Virus record (IMG/VR): IMGVR_UViG_3300033233_000077
Coordinates: 1-42,044 of that record
DNA length: 42,044 nucleotides
Direction: 5' to 3' (one strand)
Source: a virus
The notes below the pieces were generated by a model that was not told the DNA's origin, searched no databases, and was given only the letters and a program-made list of their open reading frames with translations. Each line of letters starts with the position of its first letter. The stretch's first letter is position 1. The translations under genes were made by a program, and so were the position numbers. This document shows, piece by piece, positions 1-6,885 of the stretch.

Positions 1-182
1 CTTTGACTACAGAAGCGGCGCAGTATCCTACACGACGATCACGGCATGGTATCCCGCTCTCGGTTACGATCCAGCAGACAAGCCGGCAACGATTGGCAGC
101 TACGACGTTATGTGGGATGTTCCGATTTATCACCGGAAGTGTGGCGGCGTTGGCAAATGGCAGTTTGGCGTTCCGCTGGTTT
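1..182. repeat. Terminal overlap, left copy
   Basis: This stretch matches 41863-42044 at 178 of 182 positions. It shows that the window is one full turn of a circularly permuted or terminally redundant phage genome. The mismatches are at 1, 22, 34 and 55 (partners 41863, 41884, 41896 and 41917). All four fall in third codon positions of the portal frame and are synonymous. Confidence 0.93.
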
Positions 183-1111
183 ACGCGGCTCTCGATTGGG
201 CAAAGGCTCAGCGGCGGATGCTGGAATCGTTTGCCACGATCCGGATGAGCTTGGCTCAGATCTCCATGACGCTGACGACGAAAGGCGGCCAGCAGGCACT
301 TGCCGGCATGAAAGATCAATTATCTACCACGGCTGGGCCGAACAGTTCATGGCTCGACCGCAACCCAACGGCGGTAGATGGCAGCGTGTTTGCATCGGGA
401 CCGGGTACCAAGCTAGAAGCGTTTAACACGACCGGCGCCGGGGGAGATCCGTCTCAGGTTCGTGAGTTCAAACTGATGGTGGCAATGGTGTTCGGAATTC
501 CTGAATCGTTTTTCAGCGATATGAACACCAGCAACTTGGCCACGGCTACAAGCTTGGACCGTCCGACAGAACTAGGATTCATGGCAAAACAGGAGGAATG
601 GCGCGAGGATCTGGCCATAATGATTACCTACGCGCTACACATGAGCGTTACAGGACCGTCTGGCAAGCTGCGCGAGGCTCTTAAGGCTCGGAGCATCCCG
701 GTGACTATTCCGATTACTGAGGCGACGAGAAAGCGTGCACCGAACGGAACTATGGTCTACGAGGCTGCATCTGACGCGGCCATCGAAGTTGTGGTTAACT
801 TCCCGACCATCATGGAATCCGATGTACCCGCCCAGGTGAACGCTATTGTGGCGGCCTACATGGGCGGGCAGGGCATCGACCAGAAAGAAGCCATCCGGCT
901 GCTTGGTCAGCAGGTGGATATCGCAAACAACGAAGACATCCTGGAGGAGATGTATCCGTCGGACGGTCCAGACGCCTACAACCCGCTGCGCGACAATGAC
1001 GCAATGGATACCGCGGAACAGGTTAACCCAGCGGTGCAGACGGAAGAAGCTCGGGCGGCGGTAACGCGATTGTCCCGTGCGCTGAAGTTGTTTCGGGAGG
1101 CTATTCGATGA
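2..1111 (+). CDS. Portal protein, C-terminal part
   Basis: This is the C-terminal 369 residues of the portal, the ring at the capsid vertex through which DNA passes and on which the head-tail connector docks. The frame is open from base 2 and continues exactly the frame that starts at 41105, giving about 622 aa in all. Portal-like signs are the segment with GIPESFF and the DMNTSNLATA stretch near 510-560, a pattern typical of siphovirus portals. An acidic tail follows, and the next genes are a MuF-like protein and a capsid protease, the usual order. The stop overlaps the next start as ATGA. The assignment as portal rests on context plus these motifs; the function is well supported, the subfamily is not. 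Confidence 0.85.
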   Translation, partial: FDYRSGAVSYTTITAWYPALGYDPADKPATIGSYDVMWDVPIYHRKCGGVGKWQFGVPLVYAALDWAKAQRRMLESFATIRMSLAQISMTLTTKGGQQALAGMKDQLSTTAGPNSSWLDRNPTAVDGSVFASGPGTKLEAFNTTGAGGDPSQVREFKLMVAMVFGIPESFFSDMNTSNLATATSLDRPTELGFMAKQEEWREDLAIMITYALHMSVTGPSGKLREALKARSIPVTIPITEATRKRAPNGTMVYEAASDAAIEVVVNFPTIMESDVPAQVNAIVAAYMGGQGIDQKEAIRLLGQQVDIANNEDILEEMYPSDGPDAYNPLRDNDAMDTAEQVNPAVQTEEARAAVTRLSRALKLFREAIR

Positions 1112-1299
1112 TTGAGTTTATGGCACACGACGACTGCTGCTCTAAGCATTTCTCGCGGGCGTGCAAGGCCGATCTGATAAACACTGATGCGTGGACGTGT
1201 CCAAAATGCGGCTGCGAATGGCGGGCGGCTGAAGTTGCCGATGCGGCAAGAACGTGGACCCCAATTATTACGGCAGAGATTATCCGGGTGCGCGGGTGA
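1108..1299 (+). CDS. Small zinc-ribbon-like protein
   Basis: A 63-aa protein with two cysteine clusters: a CC pair plus a Cys further on near residues 10-19, then CPKCGC near residues 31-36. This suggests a single structural zinc site. The start overlaps the portal stop (ATGA) and has a good Shine-Dalgarno sequence, GGGAGG, about 7 nt upstream, so translational coupling to the portal is likely. It overlaps the next gene by 46 nt if that gene starts at 1254, or by 4 nt (GTGA) if it starts at 1296. The role is unknown. A head-assembly accessory part is possible from its position only. Confidence 0.6.
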   Translation: MIEFMAHDDCCSKHFSRACKADLINTDAWTCPKCGCEWRAAEVADAARTWTPIITAEIIRVRG

Positions 1300-2057
1300 T
1301 AGCTGCAATCTACGCGCTGGCGGAACTGATTGAAGCCGAAATCAAAGGCCTGCGGGCACCGGAACACGCTCGGGCACTTGAGCCGATTGTCCGCAAGGTC
1401 ACGCGTCTGATGGCTCGTTACTTCCGACGGCAAGGGCGTCTGATGGTGTCAGCGGTAACCATGAAAGAAGCCGAAGCTGACGTCGTAGACGGGTGGATTA
1501 GTTCCGTGTCACCGCTGGCGTTGTCGATTGCGGCAAATGATGCAATCCGATACGAAGCGCTGATTGAACTGGCAATCATAAAGGCTGAGACTCAGCTATC
1601 CGCGCAACTTGATAGTATGGCGCTCATACCCGAGACAAAGATGCTCCAGTACCTCAAAACCAATTCACTCTCAAAGCTGACCGGCACGCTGGCGGAGACG
1701 ACAAAGCAAAAGCTGCGGGATGCCATCACCTTGGCAGTCCGAAGTGGCGGCACGGCTGACGACATCGTTGGTGCCATAAAGGCAACAGTAAAGGAATTTA
1801 GCAGCGTCCGAGCCGAACTCATCGCACAGACCGAAGTGAACAACGCGTACAACTTTGGTCGAACCGAACTGGCGCGGTCTGCCGGGTTTACGGAAAAACG
1901 GTGGGTTACGGAATCCGGCAATCCGTGCGCGATCTGCATCTTAAACGAGGCCGAAGGGTACATCGGAATTGATGAGACTTTTTTGTCTGGCAACCAAAGG
2001 CCGACGGCTCACCCGCGCTGTTACTGTTCGCTGGACTTCCGGCAGGTCACACTTTGA
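1254..2057 (+). CDS. MuF-like minor head protein
   Basis: A 267-aa head morphogenesis protein of the phage Mu gpF family, a minor capsid component found next to the portal. The N-terminal two thirds are helical. The MuF domain covers roughly residues 185-262: an AELIAQTEVNNAYNFGR segment, then KRWVTESGNPCAIC, then HPRCYCSLDF, with the Cys and His residues typical of the family. The start is uncertain. GTG 1254 gives the longest form but has no clear Shine-Dalgarno sequence. GTG 1296 overlaps the stop of the zinc protein as GTGA, as at other coupled pairs in this genome. The gene ends convergently with, and overlaps by 11 nt, the inverted gene at 2047-2490. Confidence 0.85.
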   Translation: MDPNYYGRDYPGARVIAAIYALAELIEAEIKGLRAPEHARALEPIVRKVTRLMARYFRRQGRLMVSAVTMKEAEADVVDGWISSVSPLALSIAANDAIRYEALIELAIIKAETQLSAQLDSMALIPETKMLQYLKTNSLSKLTGTLAETTKQKLRDAITLAVRSGGTADDIVGAIKATVKEFSSVRAELIAQTEVNNAYNFGRTELARSAGFTEKRWVTESGNPCAICILNEAEGYIGIDETFLSGNQRPTAHPRCYCSLDFRQVTL

Positions 2058-2490
2058 ATCCCTGACGGCGAAACGCTGCCAGTATAAAGTTCTTCGAAGC
2101 GTCATAGGCAGGGCGCAGGAACGGGCGGGCAGCCATACCGATCCAACCTTGGCCTTTGTAGTCGTAAATCCAACTGCCGGTAATCGGTACGCCTTCAGTG
2201 GGTAGCGGCGGGTGTGGCGCGGCAGCACCAATCAGGCCAGTCCCATACTCGACAAACGCGGCATGGTTTGCGCCTGCGTAGATCGTGCCAACGACAATTT
2301 TACCTTTCAGTTCGAGCTGCATGGCAATCGAACTCCGCAATTCTCCGGTGTCAACCGGCACGAGGATCTTGGCAGCGTCCATGACGGCAACGCTCGATTC
2401 CTGCACAGCGTCAGCGACGCGGGCCGTGATCATTTCCTCAATCGCAGAGAGGTTGCCGGGCTTAAATCCGGAGATGGCTCGAATGTTCAT
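2047..2490 (-). CDS. HK97 gp10-like tail completion protein (inverted)
   Basis: A 147-aa protein resembling the HK97 gp10 family of head-tail joining or tail completion proteins. Diagnostic parts are PVDTGELRSSI near the middle, HAAFVEYGTG, and the C-terminal AARPFLRPAYDASK. Such genes normally sit in the connector cluster in the same direction as the other structural genes. Here it lies on the minus strand between the MuF and protease genes, 17 nt downstream of a secreted-protein gene with which it probably shares a transcript. An AGGG lies a few bases before the start. Whether it serves this virion or is a moron is open. The adaptors at 9684-10956 occupy the normal position. Confidence 0.75.
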   Translation of the reverse strand: MNIRAISGFKPGNLSAIEEMITARVADAVQESSVAVMDAAKILVPVDTGELRSSIAMQLELKGKIVVGTIYAGANHAAFVEYGTGLIGAAAPHPPLPTEGVPITGSWIYDYKGQGWIGMAARPFLRPAYDASKNFILAAFRRQGFKV

Positions 2491-2507
2491 TGAAACCCTG
2501 CGTCACA

Positions 2508-2945
2508 TTAGTTGATGACGAAATAGCTAAAGCAAGCGGGATTTGTTACAGGGGACACGTTGGCGTGAATTGTAAAACTGGTCCCGGCTACTCTGGCTCC
2601 AATGTGAGGGTTCGCTGTAGTAGAGTTGCACGTAACGCCAAGCTTAGTGCCTAGACTCTGGTCAAATATAGCAAAAATCTGGCTATTAGCCGTCACTGCT
2701 GTTGTGTTCACAGTTACGTCTGTTCCAGCAGCAGGAATAATCACAGACCCAGCCGCAGCAGCCACACACAAAGCAGGTGCCGCTGAACTGGAACAATTTG
2801 TTACTGTTCCGTAAGCCGATGCATTAACGACACCGCCAAATGTAGGCGGGGTGAATTGGGCTGACATGCTGGCGACAAAAACAAGCGCAACGCAGAAGGC
2901 AGCAGCAAACCCGGCGCGGAGCATCAAAGAGCGTGTAAGTTTCAT
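2508..2945 (-). CDS. Secreted protein, first gene of inverted pair
   Basis: A 145-aa protein with a clear signal peptide: basic MKLTRSLMLR, a hydrophobic core, and likely cleavage after ASMSA near residue 30. The mature part is a Thr/Ser/Ala-rich beta protein with four cysteines and a segment around GTKLGVTCN. It resembles, from memory, jelly-roll domains seen at the C-termini of environmental phage fibre proteins; that is weak. I chose the ATG at 2945 over longer options because the signal peptide begins there and a -10-like CATAAT lies 6 nt upstream on the minus strand. It is transcribed away from the secreted protein at 2974. The exported product could coat the host surface or decorate virions; function is not known. 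Confidence 0.65.
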   Translation of the reverse strand: MKLTRSLMLRAGFAAAFCVALVFVASMSAQFTPPTFGGVVNASAYGTVTNCSSSAAPALCVAAAAGSVIIPAAGTDVTVNTTAVTANSQIFAIFDQSLGTKLGVTCNSTTANPHIGARVAGTSFTIHANVSPVTNPACFSYFVIN

Positions 2946-2976
2946 GTGGCCATTATGGCGTATAATTTCGGTTATG
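2943..2976. promoter_or_regulatory. Compact bidirectional leaderless promoter A
   Basis: Only 28 nt separate the two divergent starts. Left to right: CAT (minus start), GTGGCC, ATTATG (minus -10, CATAAT), GCG, TATAAT at 2961-2966 (plus -10), TTCGGTT, ATG 2974. Each -10 would place its transcription start at or next to the start codon, so both mRNAs would be leaderless. No good -35 hexamer is seen. The same layout recurs at 41073-41107. Confidence 0.55.
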
Positions 2977-3333
2977 CAAAGACTACTGATTTTGATGCTG
3001 ATTGCGTTGGCCGTTGCGGCACAGACGCGGGTAAACACGATTGCGGAGATCACGGGCACCGGCGTCGCCGTCCAAATCAATACAACAGGCTCGGCGGTCT
3101 GGGTTGCGATCATGGCCAACGCGACCAACGCAACTACAAATTGCTCAACGACCAGCATGTCTGCATGTCCTCGTGTGGGGGATAGCTCGGTCAGTGCGAC
3201 ACGTGGCATTCCGCTGCTGCCGGGCACGTCCGGGTTTTATCCGGTACCGTTGCCGAACCCAGGATACTCGCTGGCTCAGCTATACGTTTACATTCCCACC
3301 GGCGATAAGATCAACGTGCTTTGGGCGAACTAG
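2974..3333 (+). CDS. Secreted small protein
   Basis: A 119-aa protein beginning with a short signal peptide: basic MQR, then a Leu/Ile/Ala core, with likely cleavage after VAA near residue 16. The mature part has an Asn/Thr-rich section with two cysteines, then a VGDSSVSATRGIPL segment and a Pro/Gly-rich stretch ending in YIPTGDKINVLWA. The end resembles small beta-sandwich domains seen in environmental phages, where they are thought to decorate particles; that is from memory. The start is fixed by the signal peptide and by TATAAT 7 nt upstream; longer upstream starts lack either. It overlaps the convergent gene at 3280-3594 by 54 nt. It is probably a moron-type insertion in the head module. 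Confidence 0.65.
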   Translation: MQRLLILMLIALAVAAQTRVNTIAEITGTGVAVQINTTGSAVWVAIMANATNATTNCSTTSMSACPRVGDSSVSATRGIPLLPGTSGFYPVPLPNPGYSLAQLYVYIPTGDKINVLWAN

Positions 3334-3594
3334 TGTAGGGCGCATAGCCTGCCGAACGACGCCAACTGCTTCACCGGCTGAGATCTGGGCGCGTCCCATA
3401 GCATCAAACGTGGTCATCAAAGCTTCGCGCATGGCTTCGCATCCGTCGCCAAACCCGGCTCCACGAGCCTGCACCAGCTTTGTTTCGGTGTACTCGCGCT
3501 GGTAGGCTGCTCGACACTCCAGACACCATGCGTCCTTACCTCGGGCGGCGGGCCGGTCACAACCTTCCTTGGAGCACGTCTTGTCGTTTGCCAT
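3280..3594 (-). CDS. Small zinc-finger protein
   Basis: A 104-aa protein that starts MANDKTCSKEGCDRPA, followed by CLEC, giving a C-x4-C...C-x2-C site near residues 7-31. This is the kind of small treble-clef or zinc-ribbon module common in phage accessory proteins. The rest is predicted helical, without further motifs. ATG 3594 was chosen over upstream ATGs because the cysteine module begins there. TAACAT lies 8 nt upstream on the minus strand, fitting the leaderless pattern. Its 3' end overlaps the convergent secreted-protein gene by 54 nt. The role is unknown. Confidence 0.6.
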   Translation of the reverse strand: MANDKTCSKEGCDRPAARGKDAWCLECRAAYQREYTETKLVQARGAGFGDGCEAMREALMTTFDAMGRAQISAGEAVGVVRQAMRPTLVRPKHVDLIAGGNVNV

Positions 3595-3602
3595 CGCTTT
3601 TA

Positions 3603-3608
3603 ATGTTA
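3603..3608 (-). promoter_or_regulatory. -10 element for the minus-strand zinc protein
   Basis: On the minus strand this reads TAACAT, 8 nt before the ATG at 3594, consistent with a leaderless transcript. No -35 was identified. Confidence 0.35.
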
Positions 3609-3629
3609 CTAAAACATTCTGACCGTTTC

Positions 3630-3659
3630 TTGTGGTGAATGCGGGATGAACTGTACTAT
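3630..3659 (+). promoter_or_regulatory. Candidate promoter of the protease-capsid operon
   Basis: TTGTGG (3630-3635), an 18-nt spacer, then TACTAT (3654-3659). The ATG of the protease gene at 3668 is only 8 nt beyond the -10, so the mRNA would start at or just before the start codon. This would give the protease, decoration and major capsid genes a promoter separate from the portal. Confidence 0.45.
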
Positions 3660-3667
3660 CGCACCAG

Positions 3668-5089
3668 ATGGCACTCCGGACAGGATTCACGGTCGTAGCT
3701 CAGAAGTTGCAGGAAGCGGCAGCGGGTATGTCCACTGCCGATCTTGAAATGCGGCTCCGTAAGGCTTTAGACGAAGCACACGAGAATTCCGGCATGTATG
3801 GAAACATTGTGGCCGTTTTTGGCGACGGGAATGCCGGTCACGTTGTTTACTCGCATAACGACGACCTGATGAAGGCGCCGTATACCTCCAACGCATCCGG
3901 GGCGACCATTGCGATGGATAGCGCTGTCGAAGTCATGCCCATGACGACCTACGAAATGCACATGGGTGAGATCGAAGCGACCGAAGCCGGTGCGCGCAAC
4001 TCGCGGCGGGATATGTCTCAGCTCCAAGCGATACACGATGCGTCAATGAAGCTCGGTGCGTCCTGCGGCATGAAGGAAGCGGCAATCACAGCGGCGGCAG
4101 ACCTGAAGCTGGTGGAGTCAACCGGCGCAGAGTTCCTGACCAGCATCCAGCTGACTGAGGCAATGCGGACTTCCTATCCGATCAAGCTGATCTCACCGGG
4201 CACTGGCAGCACGGCGCACTACCCGGCTGCAGTTTTGGAAGCGGCTGCCGGCAAGTTTGGTCTTGGCACGCTGATGTTTTGGAATCACCCGACCCAAGCT
4301 GAAGAAGCGGCGCGGCCTGAAGGCAATCTCGATCAACTGGCGGCAATCATCACCAGCCCTGCGCGATACGAAGCAAACGGCGTAAAAGGTCCGGGGCTGT
4401 ACGCAGAGGCCAAGGTAATGGCGGATTACGCGCAGAAGGTCGAAGAGCGTGCGCCACACATCGGGCTCAGTATCAGGGCCGGTGGCAAAGGTACGGGCCG
4501 TCTGGTAGACGGGAAACCGGAACTGGCCAGCATCGATTATGTGGAATCTGTGGACTACGTGACGAAGGCAGGGCGCGGCGGTTTGGCGCTTGCTGAAGCG
4601 GCACGGGACGCAGGAATTTTAGAAGGAGGCGAGTCCGACATGATGGATACAGCCGAAGTGCAAAAGATCGTAGAAGCGGCGGTCAAAACGGCGGTAGCTC
4701 AGGCGACCGCACCGCTTCAGGAACGAGCCCGGCGCGGTGATGCAATCGTCATTGCCAATCAGGCTCTGGCAACCATTGGATTCACTGAAGCTCAAAAGGC
4801 TTTCGTGATCGACACCGTTCTTCGGGAATCGATTCCGATGAAAGACGGCTCTGTTGACGCGGACGGCTTTATTGCCATCGTGACGGCAGAGGCTCGGCGA
4901 TTCGGGCAGGCTATCGGCAACGGTGGACGCGTGCTCAACATCGGCACCGAAGTCGTTCGAGATCCTGTCAAGCTCGCCGAAGCAAAACAGACGGCGCAGG
5001 ATGACCACGAACGTGAAGTTGCAATCTTCACGCGGCTTGGTTTGTCTGAAGCTGGTTCGGAGGCCGCTGTGGCCGGGAGGGTTCAGTAA
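3668..5089 (+). CDS. Capsid maturation protease with scaffold region
   Basis: A 473-aa protein that probably combines a prohead protease with a scaffold. An N-terminal helical part is followed by a protease-like domain at about residues 170-310. It has FWNHP with candidate catalytic His207 and IGLSIRAGG with candidate Ser268, the His...Ser spacing seen in herpes-type/S78 capsid proteases. After the ESDMMDTAEV segment the C-terminal ~160 residues are charged and helical, fitting a scaffold that is cut away during maturation. It lies directly before the decoration and capsid genes and its stop overlaps the next start (TAATG). Length is larger than a simple S78 protease, which supports the fusion view. 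The exact peptidase family needs a profile search. Confidence 0.75.
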   Translation: MALRTGFTVVAQKLQEAAAGMSTADLEMRLRKALDEAHENSGMYGNIVAVFGDGNAGHVVYSHNDDLMKAPYTSNASGATIAMDSAVEVMPMTTYEMHMGEIEATEAGARNSRRDMSQLQAIHDASMKLGASCGMKEAAITAAADLKLVESTGAEFLTSIQLTEAMRTSYPIKLISPGTGSTAHYPAAVLEAAAGKFGLGTLMFWNHPTQAEEAARPEGNLDQLAAIITSPARYEANGVKGPGLYAEAKVMADYAQKVEERAPHIGLSIRAGGKGTGRLVDGKPELASIDYVESVDYVTKAGRGGLALAEAARDAGILEGGESDMMDTAEVQKIVEAAVKTAVAQATAPLQERARRGDAIVIANQALATIGFTEAQKAFVIDTVLRESIPMKDGSVDADGFIAIVTAEARRFGQAIGNGGRVLNIGTEVVRDPVKLAEAKQTAQDDHEREVAIFTRLGLSEAGSEAAVAGRVQ

Positions 5090-5514
5090 TGGCAACAAAT
5101 CAGGCAATTAACGGACGCTGGAACATTAACGTGCCGGTACCGTCTGCGGTGACGGTTGGACAGGCAATTATGCTGGGTCAGATTGGAACGCCGGGATGTA
5201 TACCCGGCATCATTCTGGCACTGCAGCCGCTGCCGACTCCGACAAGCCCGACAACGGCGACCATCGACACTGGCGAAGACTGCTATTTCCTGACCGTGAT
5301 TGCGCGGTCTGCAAACTCTCCGCTGGTCAATTCGGCCATCAAACCCGGCGACCAGCTGTATGCTGACGCGGGCACCTACGATTCGACCACGAACATTCGG
5401 TACGCATTCAACCTCGACAAAAATTCAAGCGGCACAGCGTTTGGCAACGCACTGACTGCGGTTTCGTCTGGCACCACAAGCACCACATGCACGGTCCGTT
5501 TGGAGGGCAATTAA
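5089..5514 (+). CDS. Head decoration protein (DUF2190-like)
   Basis: A 141-aa beta-rich protein resembling DUF2190 or gpD-type capsid cement proteins, which bind the outside of the shell and stabilise it. It has no charged helices, many Thr/Ser/Gly residues, a KPGDQLYADAG stretch, and a C-terminal GNALTAVSSGTTSTTCTVRL strand pattern common in the family. It is translationally coupled to the protease gene (TAATG) and its stop abuts the major capsid start, the usual place for a decoration protein. Identification is from fold-like pattern and position. Confidence 0.7.
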   Translation: MATNQAINGRWNINVPVPSAVTVGQAIMLGQIGTPGCIPGIILALQPLPTPTSPTTATIDTGEDCYFLTVIARSANSPLVNSAIKPGDQLYADAGTYDSTTNIRYAFNLDKNSSGTAFGNALTAVSSGTTSTTCTVRLEGN

Positions 5515-6798
5515 ATGAGCGAACTCGATCTGTACACAGGGTCTGCGCTGACCGGCGGGGCCGTAGACGTTCCCGGATTTTCTGCTGTTACAATGGCGGA
5601 AAACGCTGCAAGGCGTCGTCGTGTTATCGGCGCGGCTGAGATCTGGGCCGACTTCAAAGAAGGCCGTCTGGACCCGTTCTACATGCGGCAGGCGTTTAAC
5701 CTGACTGAAGCCGGGGCGTTCCGCACTCTCTGCGCACGCTACCCGCTGGTGTTTCGCGAAACAATGACCAGCAGCGATTTCTCGGCATTGACGGTTGACG
5801 TTCTCGACCGAGAATTGTTGGGCGATTACAGCGAAGTGCCGATTCCGGTTCTTCCTCTCGTCAAAAAAACTACGCTGGGAGACTTCCGCAACAAGAAGAT
5901 TTTTATCATGGACGGACTCGAAACACCGTTCAATGCCGTTGCCGAAATGCAGGACCTTCCGTTGGGCGACATGACGCAGCGGACCCCGATCACCTATGCA
6001 CCCCTTAAGTACGAAAAGGGAGCAAAGGTCAGCTGGGAAGCTGTCATTAACGATGATCTCGGAATCTTTCGTGATCTGTCCCAGCGGCTGGCACGTGGCG
6101 CACGGCGCACGAAGAGCAAGTTCATCACGAACCTGTATTCTGGCACGACCGGGCCGAACTCTACGCTGTTCTCTACCACGTTCGCCAATCAAATCATCAC
6201 GGCAAACGGGGCGGCTTCGAACAATCCGGCGCTTAGCGTGCAGGGGCTTTCGGACGGCATGACGGTGTTTATGAATCAAGTAGACACCGGCGGCGATCCT
6301 ATCGAAATCCCCGGGCGCATGTTTCTGGTAGTTGGTCCGTCTCTCTATGTGACGGCCCAAAACATCATGCACCAGCTCAGCGTTGACGTCAACGTCAATG
6401 GCGGTGTGAACGTTAGCTCTGGCTCGGGCGCAACAACTACTCTGGCAAGTGCACAGCGCGTGAGGGTAGACAACTGGATTATTGGCAACCTCACCGTGAT
6501 CATGGACCCGTATCTGCCCATCGTAACGACCAGCGCAGGCGTGAAATATACGCAATGGTACGTTTTTGCTGACCCCGCTTCACAAGGCCGACCGGCTCTC
6601 GAAATTGGCGACCTGCGCGGCTACGAGACACCTCAGCTGTACCGCAAGGTTCCGAACACAATGTCGCTCTCGGGCGTTGTCGACCAGACCCTCGGCGATT
6701 TCCGCACAATGGCAAGCGAGTTCAAGGCGGTGATGGCGTTTGGCGGCGTTCAGTTAGACGGACGTTCGGCTGTGTCTTCCACCGGGCAGGGCGTTTAA
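5515..6798 (+). CDS. Major capsid protein
   Basis: A 427-aa protein, the expected size for an HK97-fold major capsid protein, lying directly after the decoration gene and followed by a strong terminator. Recognisable parts are an N-terminal helical arm, an E-loop region around PLVKKTTLGDFRNKK, a central PLKYEKGAKVSWEAVINDD stretch typical of Mu gpT-like capsid proteins, and a C-terminal core ending VMAFGGVQLDG. The short N-arm agrees with the scaffold being carried by the upstream protease gene. It starts at the first base after the preceding stop. No frameshift or insertion is visible. Confidence 0.9.
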   Translation: MSELDLYTGSALTGGAVDVPGFSAVTMAENAARRRRVIGAAEIWADFKEGRLDPFYMRQAFNLTEAGAFRTLCARYPLVFRETMTSSDFSALTVDVLDRELLGDYSEVPIPVLPLVKKTTLGDFRNKKIFIMDGLETPFNAVAEMQDLPLGDMTQRTPITYAPLKYEKGAKVSWEAVINDDLGIFRDLSQRLARGARRTKSKFITNLYSGTTGPNSTLFSTTFANQIITANGAASNNPALSVQGLSDGMTVFMNQVDTGGDPIEIPGRMFLVVGPSLYVTAQNIMHQLSVDVNVNGGVNVSSGSGATTTLASAQRVRVDNWIIGNLTVIMDPYLPIVTTSAGVKYTQWYVFADPASQGRPALEIGDLRGYETPQLYRKVPNTMSLSGVVDQTLGDFRTMASEFKAVMAFGGVQLDGRSAVSSTGQGV

Positions 6799-6822
6799 GG
6801 CTCAGCAATCGGCTATAAGGTG

Positions 6823-6871
6823 ACGCCGCGCTGACAACTCGGGTGAGGGGTCAACGCGGCGTTTCTGTTTT
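6823..6871 (+). terminator. Rho-independent terminator after major capsid gene
   Basis: ACGCCGCGCTGAC (6823-6835) pairs with GTCAACGCGGCGT (6850-6862): 13 pairs with one C-A mismatch and a 14-nt loop. TTCTGTTTT follows. It separates the head genes from the fibre gene at 6886. Confidence 0.85.
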
Positions 6872-6885
6872 GAGCAAAGGGTAAA

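Noticed and set aside
5425-6555. A 376-aa reading frame on the minus strand opposite the major capsid gene
   Set aside because: It has a Cys/His/Arg-rich, unstructured composition and is the antisense shadow of a well-supported capsid gene.
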